Shown here: positions 7,239-13,893 of the stretch, one piece after another | Layout: each line of letters starts with the position of its first letter | Numbering within the stretch: position 1 is the first letter of the stretch | Source of the DNA: an uncultured Bacilli bacterium | GTDB taxonomy: Bacteria; Bacillota_I; Bacilli_A; RF39; UBA660 | Length of the DNA stretch: 18,269 nucleotides | Assembly: GCA_947631135.1 (NCBI GenBank) | Contig: CANRKE010000017.1 | Location: 1-18,269, forward strand | Direction: 5' to 3' | Program-made: the position numbers and the translations under genes | Notes under the pieces: generated by a model | What the model was told of the DNA's origin: nothing | Seen by the model: the letters and a program-made list of their open reading frames with translations, nothing else | Databases searched by the model: none

Positions 7239-7342
7239 AAGGTAAGTCCTCTCCATATCGAGCATGTACGAACGTTTGTTTGGTATGGGGGGGGGCAATA
7301 TGTTTACTAGTAGTTAACTTTTTATATGCCAACACTTACCTT
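7239..7342 (+). ncRNA. Structured leader RNA candidate, three-way junction, unknown class
   Basis: Bases 7241-7340 are 42% G+C, against 16% in the 100 bases before and 26% in the 100 after. The stretch folds almost completely. P1 is 9 bp (7239-7247 with 7334-7342). P2 is 17 consecutive pairs (7248-7264 with 7277-7293), five of them G-U, closing a 12-nt loop. P3 is 7 bp with a bulged A (7294-7301 with 7324-7330). P3 is capped by an inner hairpin (7302-7308 with 7312-7318, one U-U mismatch, triloop AGU) that is followed by UUUUUAU. P1 runs directly into P2, P2 into P3, and three bases (AAC) link P3 back to P1. The inner hairpin plus U-run resembles a weak terminator. A ribosome-binding site (7350-7358) follows P1. 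I could not match it to any riboswitch class I know. A miniature mobile element is the main alternative. Confidence 0.55.
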
Positions 7343-7364
7343 AAAATTTAGGCAGGTGTTTAGA

Positions 7365-8674
7365 GTTAAAAAATTAAATATTACTTTTTGTAGTTATCCA
7401 GACTTTGCTTCAAATGCAAAACCATTATATGAATACATGGTTAAAAGATATGGGGATACAATGAATTATACTTGGATTGTATTTAATGAAAACAATCTTT
7501 TAAGGTTAAAAGAAAAAGGAATTAATGCAATTTTAATTGGAAGTGATGAATTTTTTAGGTATATTAAAAAAACTGATGTATATTTTACAACTCATGCTAA
7601 TATAACAGGAGAAAAACCAGAAAATGCTATATATATAGAACTATGGCATGGAATTGGTTCTAAGCCTGTTGGATATCTATGTAATAATTCAAATGAAAAG
7701 GATCTTGAATGGTATAACGATATAAGAAAGAAATTTGATTATATGATTGTTCCACATGGCTTTTGGAAAGTAATCTATTCTTGTTTATTTCATGTTGAAC
7801 CAGCAAGAATTTTAGATTTAGGTATGCCAATTTTAGACTATTTCAAATATTCTGATGGAAGTAAAAATTTATCAAAAATTTTAAATATAGATATTAAAAA
7901 ATTTGATAAAGTTATTGCATACATGCCTACATTTAAAAGTGGTTGTAATCGTAAAGATATTAAGAATATAAATTTAAATAATATTTTTAACTTTCCAAAA
8001 TATGATGATAAATTACTAGATAAATATTTAAAAGATAATAATTATTTATTATGTGTAAAAAGACATCCAAGTGAAGATGCAATTTTTAATAATTATCATT
8101 CTGATAATATTATAAATATAACTGATGAAATATTAACAGAAAATAATTTATCAGTAAATGAAATAATTAATGCATTTGATTTATTAATAACAGACTACTC
8201 TTCTATTGGTACAGAATTCTTATTTTTGGAAAACCTGTATTATATGCTATTGATGATATTGAAGAATACAAAGACGAAAGAGGTATAATATTTTCTAATT
8301 TTGATTTTTGGGCAATTGGTCCACAATGTAAAAATATAAATTCATTAATTAATGAAGCAGATAAATTATTAAAAGATAAAAACTATTATGCTAATGAAAG
8401 AAAACAAGCTAAAAAATTATATTATGGAAATTTAAACGACGGTGGTTGTAAGAATATTTGTGATTTTATATTTGATGATTCAAAAATTAGTAATAAGGTA
8501 AAACACTATAAGGATATTGAAGATAAATTAAAAGAAGAAATTAGAAAAAGAGATAACATAATAAAAGATAAAGATAAGGCAATAAATGATCAAAAAAAAG
8601 AGTTGGATAAGATAATAAATTCCAAAGGATGGCAAATGTTAGAACGTTTAAGAAAATTAAAAAAATGGAGATAG
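7365..8674 (+). pseudogene. TagF/TarL-like CDP-polyol phosphotransferase, disrupted
   Basis: Read through one frameshift, this is a protein of about 436 residues of the CDP-glycerol/ribitol phosphotransferase family (TagB, TagF, TarL). It opens with KKLNITFCSYPDFASNAKPL, has IYIELWHGIGSKP and CVKRHPSEDA, and ends its catalytic part with LLITDYSSIGTEFLFL, all family hallmarks. At 8230-8233 the frame breaks: GGAAAACC has four A's where five would restore EKPVLYAIDDIEEYKDERGI, so a single A is missing. The start is also damaged. AGGCAGGTG is followed, at the usual spacing, by GTT (7365-7367) instead of GTG or ATG. An open frame from ATG 7326 exists, but it would start inside the structured leader. 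The tail has a charged coiled-coil stretch ending NSKGWQMLERLRKLKKWR. It would have built polyol-phosphate chains; a sequencing error could explain the frameshift alone. Confidence 0.8.
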
Positions 8675-8679
8675 TTTAA

Positions 8680-9387
8680 ATGGTATATGCTGAAATACTT
8701 GCTGGTGGAAATGGAACACGAATGGGATCAACTAATTTTCCTAAACAATTTATGTTAGTAAGAGAAATACCAGTTATTATATATACAATAGAAAAATTTT
8801 TGAATAATAATAATGTAGATAAAATAATCATTTGCTGTCAAAATAAATGGATAGACTATACAAAAAATATAATTGATAAGTATATAACAAAATGTAAAGA
8901 TAAAATATTTATTACTGAATCTGGAAAAGATAGAAACGATACTATGATTAAAGGATGTAATTTTATCTGTAAAGAATTTGGTATTAATGATAATGATATA
9001 GTTATTACTATAGATGCTGTAAGGATGCTTGTTACAGATAGAATTATTCAAGAAAATATTGATTATGCTAGAAAATATAGTGCAGTTGGAACCTTTTTCC
9101 CAGTTACAGATACAGTAATGGAATCTATTGATGGACAAACAATAAGTTCAATGCCAATTAGAAAAAATATGTACTTTGCACAAGCACCACAAACATTTAA
9201 TATTAAAAAATTAATTAAATACTATAACTTGATTGATGATGAAACAAAAAAGGATCTTACTGATGTTAGTAAAATATTCTTTCTTAATAATGAAAAAGTC
9301 CATATGGTATTAGGTGATATTAATAATATCAAAATTACATATATTAATGATATTGATATAGTAGAAAAAATTATTGAAAAACAATAA
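8680..9387 (+). CDS. tarI: D-ribitol-5-phosphate cytidylyltransferase (TarI-like)
   Basis: The 235-residue protein belongs to the IspD/TarI nucleotidyltransferases. It has ILAGGNGTRMG at 6-16, PKQF at 21-24, SGKDRNDTM at 81-89, R161, QAPQTF at 168-173 and NIKIT with K218. Its overall spacing resembles staphylococcal TarI more than IspD. TarI joins CTP and ribitol-5-phosphate to CDP-ribitol for wall teichoic acid. The usual HDAVRP motif reads I-D-A-V-R-M (111-116): Asp and Arg remain while His and Pro are replaced. No TarJ reductase gene is adjacent. The start ATG has GGAG 9 bases upstream, inside the end of the disrupted transferase gene, so the two were co-transcribed. IspD activity is the alternative but is less likely in this context. 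Confidence 0.85.
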   Translation: MVYAEILAGGNGTRMGSTNFPKQFMLVREIPVIIYTIEKFLNNNNVDKIIICCQNKWIDYTKNIIDKYITKCKDKIFITESGKDRNDTMIKGCNFICKEFGINDNDIVITIDAVRMLVTDRIIQENIDYARKYSAVGTFFPVTDTVMESIDGQTISSMPIRKNMYFAQAPQTFNIKKLIKYYNLIDDETKKDLTDVSKIFFLNNEKVHMVLGDINNIKITYINDIDIVEKIIEKQ

Positions 9388-9438
9388 AATAATTTTTACA
9401 CTTTATGTAAAGCGATAATAAAACTATAATTGATAATA

Positions 9439-9467
9439 TAGACAAAACAAATGTTTTAATATATACT
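9439..9467 (+). promoter_or_regulatory. Promoter of the membrane-anchored protein gene
   Basis: TAGACA (9439-9444) and TATACT (9462-9467) are separated by 17 bases. The same two hexamers at the same spacing occur at 18071-18099 in front of the rightmost operon. Initiation near 9474 rules out translation from the ATG at 9472 and favours the one at 9487. Confidence 0.65.
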
Positions 9468-9486
9468 TTAAATGGATGGTGAAAAT

Positions 9487-10347
9487 ATGAAAGAAGAACA
9501 AAAAAATACAGGGTTAAAAGTTTTGGTTGTTATATTAACATTATGCATAATATGTTTAGTAGCATACATAGTATATGACAATTTTACTAAGACTGAAAAT
9601 AAACAAATAATTGAAAACAATAAAAATGAAGATAGTGATAATAAATTAAAAAAAGTTGATGATGAAAAAGATATTGTTTACACTAAATATAATTTCAAAA
9701 TAAATAATTATAATAATGCTAAAGAATCAAATATTCCTCAAATAAATTTAAAATCTGATTTAATAGATGAAATTAATAACGAGATAGTATCAGTAATTAT
9801 GAAAAATATGAATACAGAATCATTTAAAAATGAATATGAATATGCAAGCGATGATAATAATATTTATAGTGTTGATTATGAATATAATATGAATAATAAT
9901 ATATTATCACTAGTAGTTAAATATTATGAATTAACAGAAGGTGATCCAAATGAAGGTGGATACTATTATATGATTTATAATATTGATATGGAAAAAAATA
10001 TTAAATTATTAAATAGTGATATTATAAATGAAAATGGATATGATTGTAAGCAAGTATATGATGAAATAAAAAATCAAATAGGAAAATATTACTATGATTT
10101 AGCACAAGAAAATAAATTAACATGGAATGTAAATGATGCATATGATAATAATACAAAAATAGAAAATAAGAAAATAAGTGATATGTATTTTAATACATTA
10201 AATTCTGTTGCATATATTGGAAATGATACACAAATTTATTCACCATTATATATTGATAAAGATGGAAAAATAAATGTAGTATTAGTATTTGAAACTCCAT
10301 ATGGTGGTGCTGGATTACTTGAAAAAAATATCGTATTATTTAAATAA
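9487..10347 (+). CDS. Membrane-anchored extracellular protein of unknown function (DUF3298-like?)
   Basis: The 286-residue protein has a short charged cytoplasmic start (MKEEQKNTG), one membrane helix (about residues 10-30), an Asn/Lys/Asp-rich linker to about residue 65, and an acidic extracellular domain rich in Tyr and Asn. The domain reads like alternating strands: NNILSLVVKYYELTEGDPNE, then GGYYYMIYNIDMEKNIKLLN, a helical DCKQVYDEIKNQIGKYY, and a last strand KINVVLVFETPYGGAGLLEK. That order recalls DUF3298/DUF4163 sensor-like domains such as those of RsiV and PdaC, but the match is weak. It has its own promoter and is followed by a strong terminator, so it is monocistronic. GGTGA four bases before ATG 9487 decides the start over the ATG at 9472. 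Confidence 0.7.
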   Translation: MKEEQKNTGLKVLVVILTLCIICLVAYIVYDNFTKTENKQIIENNKNEDSDNKLKKVDDEKDIVYTKYNFKINNYNNAKESNIPQINLKSDLIDEINNEIVSVIMKNMNTESFKNEYEYASDDNNIYSVDYEYNMNNNILSLVVKYYELTEGDPNEGGYYYMIYNIDMEKNIKLLNSDIINENGYDCKQVYDEIKNQIGKYYYDLAQENKLTWNVNDAYDNNTKIENKKISDMYFNTLNSVAYIGNDTQIYSPLYIDKDGKINVVLVFETPYGGAGLLEKNIVLFK

Positions 10348-10354
10348 AATTAAA

Positions 10355-10400
10355 GGGATAAAATTATAACTATTAAATTATAATTTTATCTCTCTTTTTT
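10355..10400. terminator. Strong bidirectional terminator between convergent genes
   Basis: A 15-bp stem (10355-10369 with 10378-10392, one G-U pair on the plus-strand RNA) closes an 8-base loop. On the plus strand it runs into TCTTTTTTTT. On the minus strand the same stem is followed by a shorter T-containing stretch (CTTTAATTTTATT). It ends the 9487-10347 transcript and probably also the ATPase transcript from the right. Confidence 0.85.
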
Positions 10401-10406
10401 TATTAT

Positions 10407-11699
10407 CTATGGTTTTAATGAAGTAATTGGTACAATATAAATACCTGTTTCTTTATCTTTTATTACTGCTTGACATTTACCTACTATAATACACATAAAT
10501 GCAGGCTTTTTAACCATATTATTATAAAAATTTAATAAATTTTTCTTTGCTTCATCTATTTGATTATATCCTAATTTTATTTCTACAGCTGCATATTCTC
10601 CATCTTCAAATTCTAAAATTGAATCTACTTCTAAACCAGTAACATTATCTCTAAAATGATACAAATGTCCATTTAAATAATCCATATATATTCTTAAATC
10701 TCTTTCTACTAATGCTTCAAACATAAAACCAAATGTATTTAAATCTTTCAAAAGTTTTTCTGGTGTCAATCCCAAACATGCACATGACAATGATGGATCA
10801 GTAAGATGTCTTTTAGGTGATTTCCCAATTCTATTAGGTGAACGATAATTTTCTGCATATGCTTCTTGATTTTCAATTAAATGAAGTCTATCTAAAACAT
10901 CTAAATAATCGATTAAAGTATCTCTACTAGATAGTAGCTCTTGTTCATTTTCATATTCTGCAATATCTTTTATTATTGTTTTATTTCCTACAATTGATGA
11001 TTCATTACGAGATAATGATTTAAGTAACATTTTCATTTTATTCTTATCTCTTCTTTTTTCTGATTCCTCGTTCATATCTATATTTAAAATTGAATCTATA
11101 TATGATTTTGGAATTAAACCAATTTTATTTTCATTAACATCAACATTAGCAGGCCATCCACCTCTTACTATAAGTTTTGCTAATTGCAATATCTCTACAT
11201 TACCAGTATTGATAGTTTTTTGCGTATTATTTAACATTTTAGTTAATGATGCTTCTCCAGTAGAATCCCCAGATTCATATAGACTCATAGTATACATATT
11301 TAATCTTCCAATTCTTCCTACTCCTGAATGATGCACTTTTTCTTTTAATATTTTACTAGGTAATGTTGTAGATCCAGTTATAATAAAATTACCCTTATCA
11401 GTAGTTTTATCACATTCACGTCTTATAGCATCCCATACTGTTGGAACAAGATGCCACTCATCAATTAATTGTGGTTTCTTATTCAAATTTGTATTAAGAA
11501 TAGATTTAATATCTAATTTTGCCATTTCTTTTATATCTTCATCATCCATATAAACTTCACTTTTAGAGTGTTTTAATGATGTCCATGTTTTACCGCACCA
11601 TTTTGGACCCTCTATACTTACTGCCCCAAACACAGATAAATATTCTTCTAATTTTTTTTCAATTAATCTTTTTTTATATTTACTTTCATCAACAGGCAT
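10407..11699 (-). CDS. AAA (AAA_14) ATPase with C-terminal DUF4143 domain
   Basis: The 430-residue protein has an AAA_14 ATPase domain with Walker A GPKWCGKT (31-38), Walker B LIDE (78-81) and a sensor-like FIITGSTTLP near residue 105. The C-terminal DUF4143 region contains FMFEALVERDLRIYMDY followed by EVDSILEF and AAVEIKLG. The last two have the E/D-x(n)-E-x-K arrangement of PD-(D/E)XK-like folds. Such proteins are very common and scattered in gut Bacillota and Bacteroidota and their role is unknown. They are often listed with defence or selfish elements. GAGGTGAT four bases before ATG 11699 decides the start over GTG 11708. A good promoter and a repeat array lie upstream. It is not obviously part of the glycan pathway. 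Confidence 0.9.
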   Translation of the reverse strand: MPVDESKYKKRLIEKKLEEYLSVFGAVSIEGPKWCGKTWTSLKHSKSEVYMDDEDIKEMAKLDIKSILNTNLNKKPQLIDEWHLVPTVWDAIRRECDKTTDKGNFIITGSTTLPSKILKEKVHHSGVGRIGRLNMYTMSLYESGDSTGEASLTKMLNNTQKTINTGNVEILQLAKLIVRGGWPANVDVNENKIGLIPKSYIDSILNIDMNEESEKRRDKNKMKMLLKSLSRNESSIVGNKTIIKDIAEYENEQELLSSRDTLIDYLDVLDRLHLIENQEAYAENYRSPNRIGKSPKRHLTDPSLSCACLGLTPEKLLKDLNTFGFMFEALVERDLRIYMDYLNGHLYHFRDNVTGLEVDSILEFEDGEYAAVEIKLGYNQIDEAKKNLLNFYNNMVKKPAFMCIIVGKCQAVIKDKETGIYIVPITSLKP

Positions 11700-11718
11700 A
11701 TCCATCACCTCTTATCTA

Positions 11719-11747
11719 AATATACACCATTTTTAATAAATCGTCAA
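11719..11747 (-). promoter_or_regulatory. Promoter of the AAA/DUF4143 ATPase gene
   Basis: On the minus strand, TTGACG (11747-11742) and TATATT (11724-11719) are separated by 17 bases. The 23-bp repeat array begins 8 bases upstream of the -35 box, a position suited to a regulator. The leader would be about 12-15 bases. Confidence 0.65.
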
Positions 11748-11754
11748 TATTCAG

Positions 11755-11823
11755 TCGACACTTTTTAACAAATTTAATCGACACTTTTTAATAATTTCAG
11801 TCGACACTTTTTAAAAATATATT
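11755..11823. repeat. Three tandem 23-bp-period repeats (core TCGACACTTTTTAA)
   Basis: The 14-base core TCGACACTTTTTAA occurs without a mismatch at 11755-11768, 11778-11791 and 11801-11814. The period is exactly 23 bp, about two helical turns, with AT-rich spacers that differ. Copies one and three are preceded by CAG, making GTCGAC. The array lies between the end of the GT4 gene and the ATPase promoter. It could be an operator array for that promoter, iterons, or the multiple-repeat end of an IS21-type element; no transposase gene is visible here. Confidence 0.85.
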
Positions 11824-11826
11824 TTA

Positions 11827-12948
11827 TCATTTATTATTTACTAAATCATTAAATTTTTTAATTGTATCACTATTATATTTATCTAAATCAAACTTAAAAT
11901 TATTATCTACTCCACCCTCAAATGCTTTAACTACTCCATTATAAATACTATCTATACTATTTTCTGTCAAAATAAAACTATTTTTAGGAGCAATAAATCG
12001 TGCTATATCATTAATACCACAAACATCTGGAGCAACAAATGGTACACCACAAATCAATGTTTCCATTAAAACTGTAGGCAACCCTTCATAATCAGACGTA
12101 GATACAAAAAGATCTGCTTGCTTAACTATACCAGTAACATTAATTTGTTTACCTAACATAATAAAACTATTTTCTATATTATTTTCAACAATTAATTCTT
12201 TAATATATGAATATTCTTCCCCATCACCTATTAAATATGTTTTAACATTATAACCACTATCTATTAATTTTTTATGAACACTAACTAATTTATCAAACCT
12301 TTTTTGCCTACATATTCTTCCTACAGAAACTATTATTTTATCACCATTTATAATAGGATATTCATTTTTATTTTCTTTATTATCTATTACATTCCACATA
12401 ACTTTTAATTTATCATTATATCCTGGTAATATTTCATTAAAATGTTCTTTAACACTTTCACTTACACATATGATATTATCAAATTTTTTATATTTATTCT
12501 TTGTTCTATTAAATCTATTTCTATATTGTTTATTATTTTGATAAATAAACTTAATATCTGTATGAACCCATATCATTTTTTTATCTGCATTAGAATTAGC
12601 AATTATTTTATCTATAAATGGATAATAACCAGCATATGATATAGCAACATCATACTTAGTTTTTTTAGAGTAAAATCTACCAGTATAATAATTAAATAAT
12701 GAATGTTTAATAACTTTACAAAAAATATTACTACTATTTACTATTTTTTCCATAAACTTAGTTTTATAAGGTTTAATTATATTTACTTGTTTAGGTATAT
12801 CCCTCAAAAATACACCATCAGTCTTTAAAATAAGTAAATCAACATCATATTTACTATAATCAATACGATTTAAAAGCCCAATAAGAGTTCTTTCAATACC
12901 CCCTACTTCCATATGTACAGTAGCAAATAATATTTTTATTTTATTCAC
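11827..12948 (-). CDS. GT4-family glycosyltransferase
   Basis: The 373-residue protein is a GT-B-fold retaining glycosyltransferase of family 4. The N-terminal half opens with KILFATVHMEVGGIERTL, whose glycine-rich loop binds the acceptor or phosphate. The C-terminal half has VSVGRICRQKRFDKLV, a YLIGDG strand and the E-x7-E motif EGLPTVLME (about 287-295). It would add a hexose to a lipid-linked oligosaccharide in the cytoplasm. An ATG at 12960 is in frame, but GGTGAT four bases before GTG 12948 repeats the start pattern used by its neighbours and gives the typical family N-terminus. It is the last gene of the five-gene operon, 18 bases after the GT2 gene. No clear terminator follows it. Confidence 0.9.
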   Translation of the reverse strand: MNKIKILFATVHMEVGGIERTLIGLLNRIDYSKYDVDLLILKTDGVFLRDIPKQVNIIKPYKTKFMEKIVNSSNIFCKVIKHSLFNYYTGRFYSKKTKYDVAISYAGYYPFIDKIIANSNADKKMIWVHTDIKFIYQNNKQYRNRFNRTKNKYKKFDNIICVSESVKEHFNEILPGYNDKLKVMWNVIDNKENKNEYPIINGDKIIVSVGRICRQKRFDKLVSVHKKLIDSGYNVKTYLIGDGEEYSYIKELIVENNIENSFIMLGKQINVTGIVKQADLFVSTSDYEGLPTVLMETLICGVPFVAPDVCGINDIARFIAPKNSFILTENSIDSIYNGVVKAFEGGVDNNFKFDLDKYNSDTIKKFNDLVNNK

Positions 12949-12966
12949 GATTATCACCATCCATTA

Positions 12967-13893
12967 TTATTTTCTTAAATATTTTATTATCTTATAATTT
13001 TTTCTATATATTAAATTACACATTATCTTCTTTTTAATATTATAATATTTTTTATAATAAATATTTTTGTTCCAATTTTTAAATCTGTCATTAATTATAC
13101 ATATTATTTTATTTATATTATCATAATTATCATAATCTAAAAATCTTAAAGAAGCATATCTAAGTAAATGTTCTATATACATATATTCAACTTCATCTAA
13201 ATAATCTTTATTTAAATTATTATAATTTATATCTAATACTTTAAATATATCTTCCATTCTTTTATTATATTTTTTCTTATTCATTATAGAATCATCTCTA
13301 ACACAATAATAATATAATGAATCATTAATATAATTTATATTTTTTGTATATAGTATAAAAGAAGGAATAGTTGCCAAATCTTCATAATATATACCATCTA
13401 TAAATTTAATATTATTATCTATAAATAAACTTCTTTTAATAACTTTATTACAAGCACTAGGATTAGCAGTTACAAACTTTTTACACTTATCACTAATATT
13501 ATCAAAATAAGTATTTTTAACATTAATAGATTTACCATTATCCATATAGAAATTAAATACTAAAATATCATTATCTTTTATATTTTCATCGATTATTTTT
13601 AATGCATTATTATCAAGATAATCATCAGAATCAACAAATAATAAATATTCACCACTAGATTTTTCTATACCATAATTTCTCGCACTAGATAATCCTCCAT
13701 TTTCTTTATTATAATTATGTATATTATCATATTTACTAGAATATTTATCAATAATATCTAAACTATTATCTGTAGATCCATCATTAACAATAATTATTTC
13801 ATAATCTTTATAATCTTGATTAATTAATGAAATTATACATTTATCCAAATATTTTCCTGTATTATAAACTGGAACAATAATACTATATTTCAT
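12967..13893 (-). CDS. GT2-family glycosyltransferase
   Basis: The 308-residue protein has a complete GT-A catalytic core: SIIVPVYNTGKYLDKCI at the N-terminus, VNDGSTDNS at about 36-44, GGLSSARNYGI near 66-76, and the metal-binding D-S-D-D at about 88-91. A later YEDLA is typical of capsule and teichoic-acid GT2 enzymes. The C-terminal 130 residues are basic and Tyr/Asn-rich, with no membrane helix. The NPSACNKVIKRSLF...YEDLA segment matches NLSSCNKMYRKTLF...YEDIA in the GT2 encoded at 16236-17174, so the two are paralogues. Its start overlaps the end of the upstream Wzy-GT4 gene by 11 bases, with GTGAT four bases ahead of the ATG. Sugar donor unknown. Confidence 0.9.
   Translation of the reverse strand: MKYSIIVPVYNTGKYLDKCIISLINQDYKDYEIIIVNDGSTDNSLDIIDKYSSKYDNIHNYNKENGGLSSARNYGIEKSSGEYLLFVDSDDYLDNNALKIIDENIKDNDILVFNFYMDNGKSINVKNTYFDNISDKCKKFVTANPSACNKVIKRSLFIDNNIKFIDGIYYEDLATIPSFILYTKNINYINDSLYYYCVRDDSIMNKKKYNKRMEDIFKVLDINYNNLNKDYLDEVEYMYIEHLLRYASLRFLDYDNYDNINKIICIINDRFKNWNKNIYYKKYYNIKKKIMCNLIYRKNYKIIKYLRK

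Noticed and set aside
7269..7282. LexA/SOS-box-like sequence CGAACGTTTGTTTG
   Set aside because: It differs from the Gram-positive box at the central and last half-site positions, and it is fully explained as the loop and distal arm of the 17-bp RNA helix. No DNA-repair gene follows.
7241..7340. Possible tRNA, because GGTAAGT and ACTTACC look like a 7-bp acceptor stem
   Set aside because: No D-arm, anticodon arm or GGTTCGAATCC-type T-arm is present, and the length of 100 does not fit.
7326..7364. N-terminal extension of the TagF-like frame from ATG 7326
   Set aside because: The ATG lies in helix P3 of the leader, has no ribosome-binding site, and the added residues (MPTLTLKFRQVF) do not belong to the family; family sequence starts at the GTT at 7365.
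8755..9138. Open frame antisense to tarI
   Set aside because: It lies wholly inside tarI, has no ribosome-binding site and its composition is that expected of a shadow of AT-rich coding DNA.
9388..9438. Hairpin TTTACA/TGTAAA after tarI as a terminator
   Set aside because: The stem is only 6 bp, AT-rich and without a T-run.
10407..11699. AAA ATPase as an IstB transposition helper, because of the IS21-like repeats nearby
   Set aside because: The protein has an AAA_14 plus DUF4143 layout of 430 residues, unlike IstB of about 250 residues, and no IstA is present.
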